From the NCBI RefSeq assembly GCF_016920785.2, contig NW_024609837.1, forward strand, positions 46,564,745-46,628,744: a stretch of DNA of 64,000 nucleotides. Direction: 5' to 3'. This document shows, piece after piece, positions 1 through 10,629 of the stretch. A model generated the notes under the pieces. That model saw only the letters and a program-made list of their open reading frames with translations, was not told the origin of the DNA and did not search any database. The stretch's first letter is position 1. Each line of letters begins with the position of its first letter. Source of the stretch: Ixodes scapularis. Taxonomy: Eukaryota > Arthropoda > Arachnida > Ixodida > Ixodidae. A program made the position numbers and the translations under genes.

Positions 1-330
1 AGCTCAGCCACGCAGATGTCTCACGACGTGCGCGAAGCCTCCTGGTTTTCGAACCAGCGAAAACCACAGTGCCTCGCAGTACCTTCCAGCGAAAAGTAGA
101 GGTTCTGCAGGTACTGCTCGGTGATTCATCCGTTATGGCGTGCCACGCGCTCGTAGGGCGGGATCCAGTCTTCGACGCCCTCGTGGACCTCGCCGTGGAA
201 GGGCGTCGCTGTACGGGGGGCGACGGGCAGGCAAACGACGCTGGAGGCAGCGGCGGAAGTCTCAGTTTGCAGGCCCCTGGAGGTCGTAGTTTGTTTCGTC
301 GACTTCTTCCTCTGGGTGTTTGGCAGAAGT
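1..330 (-). pseudogene. Ty3/gypsy-like gag fragment, cut by the window edge
   Basis: Read on the minus strand, 1-235 gives a gag-like stretch containing FHGEVHEGVEDW, YERVARHNG, LQNLYFSLEGTA and WFENQEAS. From memory this resembles gag of tick gypsy-type LTR retrotransposons, the structural protein that packages element RNA. The frame carries in-frame TGA codons after RHNG and after SRTS, so it is a pseudogene. It runs off the left edge, so pol, if present, lies outside the window. The stretch 235-500 is GC-rich in the same direction and could be the gag N-terminus or leader, but I could not fix a start. A shared repeat edge at 621-672 lies just upstream and may mark the LTR. Confidence 0.55.
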
Positions 331-620
331 CCGATTCTGGGGGTTGATCTTTAGTACGGCGGCTACCTCAGGTCTCGGTTGCCTCCACGGATGGTGTTCT
401 TGAGCCGGCGTAACAGCAAGCGAGATAGAGACTGACTTGACAAGGTCCTCCGCACCTCCTTCTCTAGTATGCGTGACAATCTCGGAAATTCGGCAAAGAA
501 GCTTCAAGCGTCGCGCGCTTGGGGCGAAAATGGACAGGCACTTTAGAGAAAAAAAAATGAAAGCAGGAATGAATGATAAACGTTACGTCCGCAGCAAGAA
601 GAAACGCAAATCTTCTAGAA

Positions 621-672
621 GCCCGTGACCGAGCGTTGCTTTAACGGCCCTGCGAGTGGCAGTATAGTTCCG
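621..672. repeat. ~50-bp segment shared with 46494-46545
   Basis: The segment starting CCGTGACCGAGCGTTGC matches 46494-46545 with only a few differences (both have CCCTGC and a GGCA.TATAGT end). Here it lies upstream of a minus-strand gag remnant; at 46.5 kb it abuts the RT end of another gypsy-like element. It may be an LTR piece or a separate short repeat. I cannot distinguish these from two copies. Confidence 0.5.
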
Positions 673-2190
673 AGACATCTTAGAAAGGTGCAATAAAATA
701 TTCTGGAGAGGGGAAATGCATCTTCTTCACTGCCATAAGCACTCCCCCCCCCCCCCCCCCCCCTTTTACCCGAATATTTTCTAGGCCGCTTCCTGACCCC
801 TAATTGTTTCGTTGAGGGTAGGTCGTATCCTTTTTTACTTCCCTTCCCCCATTTTTTCTCGCCATCTTCCGTTGCCCCCGTCATCTTTCAAACACTACCG
901 ACGTCACTACCCACACCGCCTCTCCATGACCCCGGTAGCGTTGTTGACAGGGGCGGAACATCAGCTCTGAAGCCGCTTACACCGCGCACGGCTCTGTGAT
1001 ATCACGACGTTGAATCTTCGCCTCGATTCCAGAGTGAAGATTTCGGCCTCAAATCACTCCTTTCCAAGGTTGTGAAACGTTACTTTGTGCTCACCGATAG
1101 CCTCCGCAAACAACAAAATTGGGACGAGAAAGTTACCGGTATTCGGAACTCGCCTAGGGACAATCAAGACAGCATTGCAGTAAGCTTATCTGGGGGCCTA
1201 GTTGGTTGTGCATATTAAGATATTAAAGCTCAAAACAACAAGGAAACAAATAAGGGAAGAAAGAACGGTGTGTTTATGCTTATAGAGCCGGCAGGTAGCC
1301 TGATTTAGTGGGCGTCTGGTATCTCAGCTGTAGTTGAGCAATTTAGCCAGTGCGGTAAAACCTCTAGCATGGAGTTCTTAACGTGCACCACGCAGCAATG
1401 ATGCACTACCGCACGCCAGTACGATGCTTATCCAGATCGAAACGGGGAGGGCTGCGAAGTGAACCAGAATACCTGGGTTCTGCAGCGCGAGCTTTCGCTC
1501 CGTGTGCTCCGAGCTGGTATGCGAGGGAGTCAGGGAAGACCACTAACTGACAAAAGATGTTTAATATTCCCGCAAGAGGAAAAGAAAGAAGTTCCGGATG
1601 TTATCAAAACACCGAAGAGAAAGAGAAAAATAAATTTCGTCGAAAGCATATCTTAGACGCTAAGTACATTATATTTACAACATTAAAGGGGAAATTACTA
1701 GGAATATACTTAGTTTTAAGAAAAGGCATTACCAAAATAAATAAGGAAATAATCTAGTTTTTTTAAGAAAAAAAGCACGAAAACATGTATAGCAGAGATG
1801 CTTATTAAAATAAACAAAGCCGAAGTTTTTGAAGAGTATAAACTAGAGTCATACTGTATCGGAATTCCCCAAGGCGTGGGACCGGGGGTAGTGATGTTGT
1901 TTTCGTGTCATGCCATCAGACATTTTCATGGCAGGGCATTATCAGCAGGCATGGCATGGCATGACACGGCAGGGCAAGGCGTGGCATCGCATGGCATAGC
2001 ATGTCATTGTCATGTCATGAGAGATTGCAAGGGCTCTGCTATGTTTAGCCACACAAAATTCTTAAAAAGTCTCAGGGCTAAGAGGAACGGCGATCTCTAC
2101 TAGGCACAAATCATATTGTCCAGTGGGGACGCCTGCCTCGGCGCGCCGTCAATTTCTAAAACACACAAATACATTTTTCTTTTTTTTTTT
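673..2190. other. no gene seen; GGCAT-rich patch at 1915-2025
   Basis: No protein family recognised. Apart from the poly-C run, the only structure is 1915-2025, a degenerate short-period patch built from GGCAT/GGCATGGCAT words (with CATGTCAT variants). Short reading frames here have no recognisable motifs and no supporting codon pattern. Confidence 0.6.
744..763. repeat. poly-C run (20 C)
   Basis: An uninterrupted run of about 20 C. Runs of G of similar length occur at 26641-26657, 44754-44775 and 57415-57429. True length is uncertain because homopolymers are error-prone in sequencing. Confidence 0.9.
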
Positions 2191-2194
2191 CTAG

Positions 2195-2345
2195 AGCGGA
2201 GCTTTTAAGGGCTAGTTTCCCCAGTTTCGTGTCCGTGGAAAAAGAAATCTCGACACAACCCTCTGGACAGCTACGAGTGACGGCGGCAATCAGACAACAG
2301 GTTTGCCGGCTGTCTGGTTGCCGCCGTCGCTCATGGATGGCGGCA
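2195..2345. repeat. modular-repeat-like head plus short hairpin
   Basis: 2192-2235 (TAGAGCGGAGCTTTTAAGGG, then TTTCGTGTCCG) resembles the head of the modular repeat family seen at 8.8, 29.7 and 47.4 kb, and also the 32.87-kb repeat. It is followed at about 2275-2333 by an inverted repeat with arms GACGGCGGCAATCAGACA and TGTCTGGTTGCCGCCGTC and a loop of about 12 nt. Probably a fragment of a mobile repeat. Confidence 0.45.
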
Positions 2346-3850
2346 CATAGTACAGCTCCGCTGTTGTTCCTTCTTCAGCAGAGTAGAAAGGCTGCAAATT
2401 TTATTTTTTACCTTAGTCTCTACTATGACTTTTTAGTTGATACTATTGCCAAGACTCATCTTTGTTTATTTTTATCAGCAGCTCTTTTTTTACGTGCTCT
2501 TGTGCCTTTTCCTTAAAAAAAGCACATCGCCCTTATTTATTTTAATATTTGTTATTGCAGTACTTAAAACTAAGATTCCTAAGTAATTAATGTGGGAATT
2601 AGGGTCAATTGGTTCATGATAGTAGACAAGCGCTGATAAAAGACGGGGACGACAAGGCGACGGAAACATTGGCTTTAGTAATTTCCCCTTCAATGATGTA
2701 AATGGGATTTACATTACCTATGGACCGACACAGCGGCTTGACGTCACGAAGCTGCGGCGGCGCTGCGATCACGCCGGAGCCGGGTGGTGTGAGCAGAAGG
2801 ACGCACGTTTTACATGGGCGTCATAGCATTCCAACATAGCGCAAAGCTGTGTAGCCGTTAGTTGCACCGAAAGGTACAGTAAAAGTAGCGGAGAAAGTCG
2901 AACTCTGAAAGGCACAGGAAGGGGAGAATATTCGTTGATCGAAAAAAATGGTCGCCTTGCGAGGACGACCGCATGTGCGGCAAGCACTTTCTTGAAGGCA
3001 AGTGTGACTTCCATTTCAATCTCCGCCCGAGGCTTGCTTATGGGCAGGGAAACCGTCGTCTGATCGAGACCACCCAGATTTTGTTCCCACGGTGTTCGCG
3101 CTCAAAGCTCCGGACAAGAGCTCGTCGGTAGCTCGCAGCACCCGTGCAACCAAGCGGAAGGAGATCGGCGGCAGACAGACAAAGCGTTACCGCTTGTCGT
3201 GCCTTGTGGTCATGAGGGTAAAAAAAAAAAAAATCATACATTGACTTGAAGAACGCTGTGTGTATTTAATCAATTAATGAATACACTTCCGCATTCCCAC
3301 AGTCTGATGATCTCGCCGGTAGCACGGAAACAGGCTTGAAGCAATGTAGGCCTCGAGAGACTTCTATGCCTGCACCGCGTCGGCCGTGAACAGGCTTGTC
3401 GCACAAACTAAATAAAGGACGACTTGCCATTCATGTCGGTAGCAGTAACTACACGTCGGAACTCCAGCAGTCCTTGTTTACGGCGTACGGATCGTCGAAG
3501 ACAGCGCCTTCCATGAATAGTTTGTCTCGATACCGCGGCCATACAGGTTCGGGTAGCAAGCTCAAATAGTCGGGCATAACATACAAAATACGTTGGAAGA
3601 AAATACGACTCACAAGTAAGGCTAGACGCGTCTCTACAACATCCACAACGAGCGCGCGCCATACAAAGCAATGGTGAAAACACGGAGAGCCTGGACGCTT
3701 CTGCCCACATAGCTTCTGCGCATGCGCGGCCTTCCGGTCATTTTGGTACACAGAGCGGCGCCGCGTATCGGTCTATAGCACTGATCTCTATGTCTATTTG
3801 CTGGATCGCGTTTGACCACCTCCGCCTATGGACGGGAATGTACCCACGGT
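2346..3850. other. no gene seen
   Basis: About 1.5 kb of mixed-composition DNA. Overlapping minus-strand frames between 2.77 and 3.82 kb show no recognisable motif and no continuous conserved-looking frame, so I do not call genes. Confidence 0.5.
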
Positions 3851-4431
3851 CGGCCATCTTTTTGGTAGAGTTATATTATCTCTAGCCATCATGATAATAT
3901 GGCGGACAGCGCTCTGGCGGCAGGATGCCATAAAAATAGCCGTGGGTCCATGCACTGTACAGTGGTTATATATTTTGTGCACGCTTGACTGAAGTTCTTC
4001 GACGAAGCAGATGCTTGAAACCCGGCATGAACGGTAGTCCCATCTTTGAGGCCCTGGCGAAAGTTTTACGAAAGCGCATCACCGAAGAAATCAGCGCAGC
4101 TCGCATTGAAAGCAGACGCCAGTACGGCGTCTGCTTTCGTTGCTTTTTTCGATGTGACTTTCGATGCAGGCTGTGCTGCTTTTTCCCGGTGTTGTGATTT
4201 CGTAAAACTTTCACCGGGTCTTCGAAGATCGGGCAACCGTTCACGCGGGGTTTCAGCAATACGTCTAACAATTTCAATCAACCACATAATATCACCCACG
4301 GTTATTTTTATGGCAGCTGGTCACCACAACTGCCACAACCGCCACAACGCTGTCTGCCATCAATGGATGACGGTGGCTGCACCAACTGTGCATTGGCTAG
4401 AAGTAATATAACTCTACCAAAAAGATGGCCG
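3851..4431. mobile_element. foldback (full-length palindromic) MITE, 581 bp
   Basis: The whole segment is one long inverted repeat. The left end CGGCCATCTTTTTGGTAGAG is mirrored by CTCTACCAAAAAGATGGCCG at the right end. Arms of nearly 290 bp stay alignable (ATAAAAATA.CCGTGGGT near 3930 and 4295; GGTGAAAGTTTTACGAAA against GGCGAAAGTTTTACGAAA) and meet at a perfect central palindrome, AGCAGACGCC-AGTAC-GGCGTCTGCT, at about 4112-4136. No transposase is encoded, so it would depend on one supplied in trans. No clear target-site duplication is visible. Open frames inside are by-products of the palindrome. Confidence 0.85.
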
Positions 4432-5380
4432 TCACATTCAGCTGCCAGTTCCTCGCTCTAAGGCCGTCTAGCTCATTGATCATTACAAAAAGCAGGGTCT
4501 CGTTAGCTTTTTGTTACTTATCTTAGGGTTTATATTGTGGGGTTCTTGTATGGTAACAGTCTGCGCAGGAGAGGTAGGGGACATGATCCTTGTTTTCAAT
4601 GCCCAGGACTGCGGTACAAAAAGCAACACTTTTAGTTAAAGGAAAAGACACAGAAAGAGGGACGTCTGAAACTCAGCTACTTTTTTCGCTTGCACGAATC
4701 CTCATACGCTCAGTAATTTAAGGCTGACTGCAGCCATCACTGAACTTCCACAAAGAGAGCTACAGTTACAACAGAACAAAATGTTGCCAGACATTGAATG
4801 CTTCCTTATAACTCAAAAATTGGTCATTTAAAATATACAAAAAGTTAAACTTTATTCCCTCCCCTTGTCTCCTACCTTCAAACTGAACAACGAATCCAAA
4901 CTTTACGAAAGAGGACTGGTAGGTTTAGAGACTGACGTTCCAAAAACCTTAACTTCTATTTCACTTGCTCGTCTTGCGGACAGCAATATGAAGAAGCAGT
5001 TTTTCACAGGAACCGGCGGTTCCAGAGACCGACAGGAGTCGTGCTGACGGCTACGGAAGAATAATGTCCAGGGAATTAATCGACCACGTTCGGCGGATGA
5101 GCTCGCGGCCAGGCGCGTGTCAGGTTACGCAGGGAGCGCTTCGTTGAAGCCACCGCATGTTCGGTGTTTTGTTGCTATACACAGCCTTAGATTTACGAGG
5201 CGAGCTGGCGGCTCGCTGTTGGAATGTGTTTTTCGTCAGCGCTCGAGTTGCCTGGCGGGTCTTAGTGTTTCGAAGAACCCTGCTCTAAGGTCAGGGGCCA
5301 GACCGAGGGGGCAACAACCTACCGTGGGAACAAAGAGAGTGCGGGAACCGCGGGGTCGCCAAGACTGGCAGTGTGAGAAA
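4432..5380. other. no gene seen
   Basis: AT-rich up to about 5.04 kb, then GC-rich to 5.38 kb. A plus frame of about 150 codons beginning at 5117 runs straight through the palindromic element at 5390-5576, which argues strongly that it is chance. Confidence 0.5.
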
Positions 5381-5389
5381 GAACTCTTA

Positions 5390-5576
5390 CCGCTCATTCA
5401 TACTGGAAGCGGATCCGCGTTCGAAAAGCCGTTGCGAACGCGGTTGTATAAAGATCCAGTACAATCGCACGCGCACTCGATGACATCAAGAGCGCATGCA
5501 ATTGTACTGGATCTTTATACAACCGCGTTCGCAACCGCATTGCGAACGCGGATCCGCTTCCAGTGTGAATGAGCGG
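5390..5576. mobile_element. palindromic MITE, 187 bp, TA target duplication
   Basis: Near-perfect inverted repeat. The left end CCGCTCATTCATACTGGAAG is mirrored by CTTCCAGTGTGAATGAGCGG. Arms of about 85 bp pair over TCCGCGTTCG and GTTGTATAAAGATCCAGTAC, with a loop of about 20 bp around 5480-5500. TA dinucleotides sit immediately outside both ends (5388-5389 and 5577-5578), the target duplication expected of Tc1/mariner-type elements. It has no coding capacity. The high arm identity suggests a fairly recent insertion. Confidence 0.85.
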
Positions 5577-5578
5577 TA

Positions 5579-6990
5579 AGGTGGACGGACGCGTCGCGAC
5601 GTCGAGGGATGCGGCGAGACCCTGTCGACGGCCCCACGCCAGGCACCGGACGAAGCTTCCAGTGAGTGTGCGACCGCAAAAAGTGGGGGTGCGGGGACAG
5701 TGAGCAGCGCCCACGGTGTGCCAAGCCACCTGCCAGAACTTTTCCACCTCGGATGGACTGCGCTGGGAGACGCCAGCACCTCTACGCCAGATGAGACTTT
5801 TTTTTTTTTGCACTCACCTATCCTCCTATTTCAGATTACCATTTGGACCCTCTTAAACTTTGTATTTTTCTAGTACTGTCTAGGCAACCCCGAGCATGAA
5901 ATTGTAAACAGTTAAACTTTGCGTACCTGTGCTATCCTCCGTTTGGTGTCTACGTGATTTTTGCATATTGTATAGCGCCTAATTATCTACTATACCCCTG
6001 TCAAATTAAGCTTCATTTATATATCCGACACCCGCCTCCGTCTCTCTTCATTTGTAAGACTCTCCACCAAAGCGTGGCCCTATCGCTCGGTCAGCGGCCC
6101 CCTTCTTTCACATCGTCACTCGGGAGGCCTACCGCCTTCCTGTGACACAATTATAGTTGCAAATTAAAACAAGGGACTTTGTGAGAATGAAACGTGTGAG
6201 GTTGTTGTAAAATGATCATGCAGCGTGGGATAACAGTACATGTGGCTCATCTGAATCGCCCACCACAAACATGATTATGTTTAAAAGCTGAGATTTTTAG
6301 AAGTGAATATATCAACAAATAAAACCTTGCTTCTGCTTGTTTTCTTCTCCTAGGGCCGTAATCTCGACACTTGGCGAAACAGTCGGAAAGTATCCAGGTT
6401 ATGGACGCTTGCATCTTTCCATCACGGAATTCAAATTTGTATGTTCCCACGTAATGGGACAGAAGAAAAACGAAAAAAAAAACATTTTTTGATTTCATTG
6501 TGTATGGTAATCAGCAAAATACAAACGTAAAGCATATGTAACGATACGTTCTATTTTTAAACTGTAACGGGAACGAGTTCCTTTCTCACAAATACCACTT
6601 GTAATGGGAACGCGTTCCGAAAATCAGAAAGAACGAGGAGCGAGCTTTCCTCCTTTTTTTACGGAGAACGTATACAACACTGGATGTAGGGACACGAGGG
6701 TGCGAAGTAATCAGAGCAGCCGTTCAATCGGCTGGCCCTACGGTGTTAATCAGGTGCGCTCCGACGAAGCTCGCTACGACTTTTTGTTTCACAATCGCGT
6801 TCGAATTTCAGCACCGAGACAGTCTGAAGAATTGACATCTCGTCCCGCGTGATGCCCTCGTCGCGAGATTTCAATCAGCACACTTCCGCAAACTTCGGCC
6901 CCTATTTTGTTGTTGAAGAGTTTAGCGACTCTGGAGTCTCTGTGAAGCTACTGTTGTCCCTGATATTCCTCAACCCGGCGGGTCATACCT
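5579..6990. other. no gene seen; GGAACGCGTTCC-type palindromes at 6540-6620
   Basis: No recognisable protein. At 6565-6620 two related short palindromes occur (GTAACGGGAACGAGTTCC and GTAATGGGAACGCGTTCC) in a TTCC/GGAA-rich context. They look like subterminal repeats of an unidentified transposon, but I cannot find matching ends. Confidence 0.45.
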
Positions 6991-7003
6991 CACTCTACTA
7001 GGG

Positions 7004-7560
7004 CATGGGTAGTTTCAGTTGCCCATGCAATACATTCGGAGGTCCCACGTCGGTTTTGCAAGGACAAAGTCAGCGTGAATCTGGCCAAAGCGAGGGCACT
7101 TCCAGTAGCCACGCAGCACCGCCTTGGCTTGCAAATCGCCTACGCATGGGCATGCCCAACTTCCGCTTCCCCTGCACTGCCCCATAGATTTTACCTCGGC
7201 TACGCGTGGTAGGTTTAGCACAGGGGTGGGTTCCATGGGGGCACCGCGTAGACATGACCAACTTGGGCCCACTGTGGCCTTGAAAGGCCACAGTGGGTTT
7301 CACCTCGGCTATAAGAGGGCAGAGTTAGCACAGTGAAGGGATTCACGCGGGCAACGCGTGGGCAAGCGCAACATTGGCTGCCAGTAAAATTCGCACGTGC
7401 GTCCCAAATTGGCCATACAGACACAAATTCAGCACGGAGGTGGGGTGCACGAGGCCAAAGAATGGGCAGGTTGAAGTCGGGCTGCCCATGTAATACCCCC
7501 ATGAGTCCCACGTCAGTGCTTTCCAGGCGATGTTATAATAAATATAAGCTCCAAGGGACA
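7004..7560. repeat. degenerate tandem array, ~105-140 bp period, about 5 units
   Basis: A common register recurs at about 7006, 7145, 7250, 7362 and 7467. It starts with a GGGCA-AA-TTGGGCTGCCCATG-like block and continues through GTCCCACGTC.G or ACCTCGGCTA, then a CAGCAC/TAGCACAG block. The first and last units match best (GCCCATGCAATAC at 7020 and GCCCATGTAATAC at 7484, each followed by a GTCCCACGTC block). Spacings are roughly 139, 105, 112 and 105 bp. A short perfect inverted repeat, GGCCACAGTGGG with its complement, lies at 7268-7300. Open frames across the array reflect composition, not genes. Confidence 0.7.
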
Positions 7561-8810
7561 CGCGAGGATCGTGGCCAACTGGGAATGCCTGTGTAATTAA
7601 AAAAGGCACTTTCACCTGATATTGAGAATCTTTAGTTGAAGTCCTGTACATTTATCATAGAAGGTTGGTCCATTTCCTTACCAAATCACCGAGGATCGTA
7701 ATGTAAAGCGTGAGAGAGAAGTTTTGTCCTTTAAAATATTTATTATGAACTTACTACAGAGCGTGTACGTAGAAAATGCCGTTTTACGTGGTGTGGAATT
7801 CTTTACTTAAATTTTTAACTTTTTGTGTGAATTCTAAACAACCTCCTTTTAATGCCGACATATTTTCTAAAACTCGGTATCGGTAGCCGGCTCAACGGGC
7901 CTGATTACCTGTTTAAAAGATTGTATATAAATATGCAGTTTTCTGTTCCTTCTGGTACACTTCAAATGCCCAATTTTCGATGGTCTTGCTTAGGACATTT
8001 TATTGCTCAATAAAAGCATGAACATTTATATGGGTATCGAAATCGTGATAATTCTGTTTCAGTAGTGACAAGGGGACAGTAAGCTTGCCTAGTTTGGCAT
8101 GCATTGGAATGCACCACATTGTCGCGGAAGGACGAAATGATAATATACTCCACATCATTTCGAGAACGATGAAATGAGTAGCGGTTAAAATTTGAGCTTC
8201 TTATTAATACTTGTAAAACTATCGTTTAGTTTTATAGCGCAAGCTGGCCGTTTAAAAGAATAATGATATGACCCCGAATGGGATGAACATTCCGGGTGTA
8301 CCTCATGTTGGCTGCCCACATTGGCACACTGTGGGTTCCATGAGAGTAACAATGCTTGGACTTGGGCCAGTTTGCTTATCATTATGAGCTGTACTGCGCT
8401 GCAAAGTTACACTTAACACATAAACACGTAAACCATGTAGCAATATGGTAGACAGATAAGAACATGACCTTCTTGTGAAAGCGCAGACTAACACCTGTTT
8501 ATTTCTCGTTCCTTCATCTTCCTCCTTTATACCCTCACTTTGAAGGATGAAGATTGCGTGATAATTCTCGGAGTTGAAAATTAATGCCATCGCAGGCAAT
8601 TGTAGGCACTGGTGTTTTAGGAAACGGAGAAATGCTGTAGTTTTAGATGACCCGTATGTTTCTGAGAAATCGTCGAAAGCACTGAAACGATTACTGTCTT
8701 TTTCATCATCTGTAGACAGTTGGTATTAATGGTGTGTATGTATATGCTGTTGGTACCCTGGAGCTGATGATTGCCCTGTTGTGCGGCGGGATCTTTTTAA
8801 GCAGTTCTAT
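7561..8810. other. no gene seen
   Basis: AT-rich DNA without a recognisable gene, RNA or transposon end. Confidence 0.5.
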
Positions 8811-8814
8811 TTGT

Positions 8815-9219
8815 TTTAGAGCGCAGCTCCGTTTCGGCTTGAGCGGCGTCGCCGTCGGCGTAACCGCGCGGTGCATTATGGGAAATGTCCCATAATGCAA
8901 CGCGCGGGACTCGTGACATCACAAGTGACGTCACGAGTGACGTCACAGGTGTCTTGCGTGGTGCATTATGCGACAGTTCCCATGATGCAACTCGCGGGGA
9001 GGAGGATGAGGGGGAGGAGAGGAGGAAGGGGAGGAGGAGGAAAAGGAGAGTAGGAGGTTGAAGGAGTAGGTGAGGAGGAGGACGAGAGAGAGGAGGAGGA
9101 GGAAGAGGGGGAGGAGGAGTAGCAGGGAGGATAAGGAGATGAGGAGAAGCGAGGGGGGGTATACCCTCCCCTCAGTATACCTTCTCTAATTCGGTGCTAC
9201 AGGGTGTTGTCAACGTCTT
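8815..9219. mobile_element. modular repeat family, copy 1 (palindrome + TGACGTCA + purine-tract core)
   Basis: The head at 8817-8875 carries TTAGAGCGCAGCTCCG and then GCGGCGTCGCCGTCGGCGTAACC. The tail at about 9175-9219 carries CTAATTCGGTGCTACAGGGTGTTGTCAACGTCTT. Between them lie the imperfect palindrome TGCATTATGGGAAATGTCCC-ATAATGCA (8872-8899) and a variant at 8961, two TGACGTCA-type sites at 8926-8946, and a GGAGGA purine tract (9000-9160). Head and tail match copies at 26.2 and 47.4 kb, and the head also at 29.7 kb. No protein is encoded. Confidence 0.75.
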
Positions 9220-10530
9220 ACTTCTTTGTTTCGAAGCTATTGAGCGTTCACTGACGCACGTGCCATGCCTTCCAGAAGCAATGTGAAAAGCTTCCATGAT
9301 TTCACGCTTGGTCCTGTCTCTTGATCTATCTAAAATGGTTGTAGTTCTAAGATGGTTGTAATTCAAGTTGTTGTGCTTCCATACATTCACAGTTTTTCCC
9401 GTAAGAATGGTCCCAGAAAAAAACATCAAGTAAGAGTGGCCTTATTGCCCTTTTCAAGCTAAAAAGCTTATGCAAGGTGAATGAACCGGAAAAGAACACA
9501 AAAGGTCGAACACCGTGTAAGGTAAAAAAGAAATGCAAGTTCGTTGACAATACAGAAGGAGTTGTATACGAAATACTACTGACGTGTGGAAAATAATACA
9601 TCGTACAAACGGGGAGATGTAGAAACAAGAGACAAAGGGAGCAGAAATACGCGCGCGTGCAGCTGCAAACACTTGGCAACCTCGCAGGACTGTGCAAGAT
9701 GGAGCTGGGAAGCTCTCCTTCAAACTATAACCATCGCACTTGTGCACGTCGGCGTCGTCGAATCGCTTATAGAAACGATGCGTCAGAAATATACATTCCG
9801 TTAACCACGCTTTATTTCACCGTCATATAATATCCAGAGAAAAAATATATTTAGTGACTCCCTACATCAAAAGCAAAATGTAAAAAAAAGCTTCTATAGA
9901 ATTTTCTCGAAATCTATATACGCTCAATAAATCATAAAAAACGTACTAAGAAGTTTTCTTTCTCCTCCAGCGTTTCAAACTTTGCTGACACACGAAATAT
10001 TTTCGCACAGTGAGATTCACAGTGAGAATTTTACTTTTTATTTCCTCCTTGGCATAGCTGCTCCAGATGGTACTAAGTGAGTGCGGTTGTTTATCCACAC
10101 CATGGTGATTTTTTATCCCCATGTGTAGCGAATGTTTCTTCGAATTACATATCATACATTTTTGCAGTGCGATATTTTTAGAGCAACTAGGTCACATAAA
10201 TGTTTAGATGCCAACTTTTTGCACGGAATCCAGAGTACCAATCACTCAAATTCATGGCGCAATATCGGCGTTAAATATCGCACAAAAGTGCTTCGTTTAA
10301 AATTTAAATCTTGGTGCACTATGTAAAGAAGCGCAACATCATATTCAGTATCACGTCGCGGACTTCATCTTCTAGCGAAAACGTTTCACAGCGATAGCTG
10401 TTGGTGGAAACCTCTCCGGGAATTGCATGGTCTTCCTTAGCGAAAACTCCAAGGTGACGTAATCATTGACTCAATCTCTCCCAGGAACCACCGACGCTGC
10501 CGCAAAGTTTTGAAAAAAAAAAAAAATATC
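9220..10530. other. no gene seen
   Basis: No recognisable motif in either strand. A minus-strand frame near 9.35-9.75 kb has no recognisable domain. Confidence 0.5.
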
Positions 10531-10532
10531 CG

Positions 10533-10626
10533 TCCTTCAAGCCGGACTCGAAACACCAGCCTCTAGAAAACATCAATCGCTACGATTTATGTTATAGTCA
10601 ATCGTTGTACCAGCTGAGCTAGCGGC
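10533..10626 (-). pseudogene. tRNA-like sequence / tRNA-derived SINE head
   Basis: The minus strand contains a good RNA polymerase III A box (TAGCTCAGCTGG, about 10608-10621) and B box (GTTTCGAGTCC, about 10544-10554), followed by a long T run (complement of the A run near 10513-10526) that would act as a terminator. The acceptor and T stems do not pair well and the A-B spacing is long, so this is not an intact tRNA. It is a tRNA pseudogene, an intron-containing relic, or the 5' part of a tRNA-derived SINE. Confidence 0.4.
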
Positions 10627-10629
10627 AGG

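Noticed and set aside
4046..4411. 121-codon frame and its opposite-strand partner
   Set aside because: Both lie inside the foldback element at 3851-4431, and its inverted arms create mirrored frames.
5117..5572. 151-codon plus-strand open frame
   Set aside because: Its last third is the palindromic MITE at 5390-5576; it would require the host gene to end inside a transposon.
9000..9160. Purine-rich GGAGGA tract as a possible coding or regulatory region
   Set aside because: The same tract recurs in other copies of the modular repeat and is simply part of its core.
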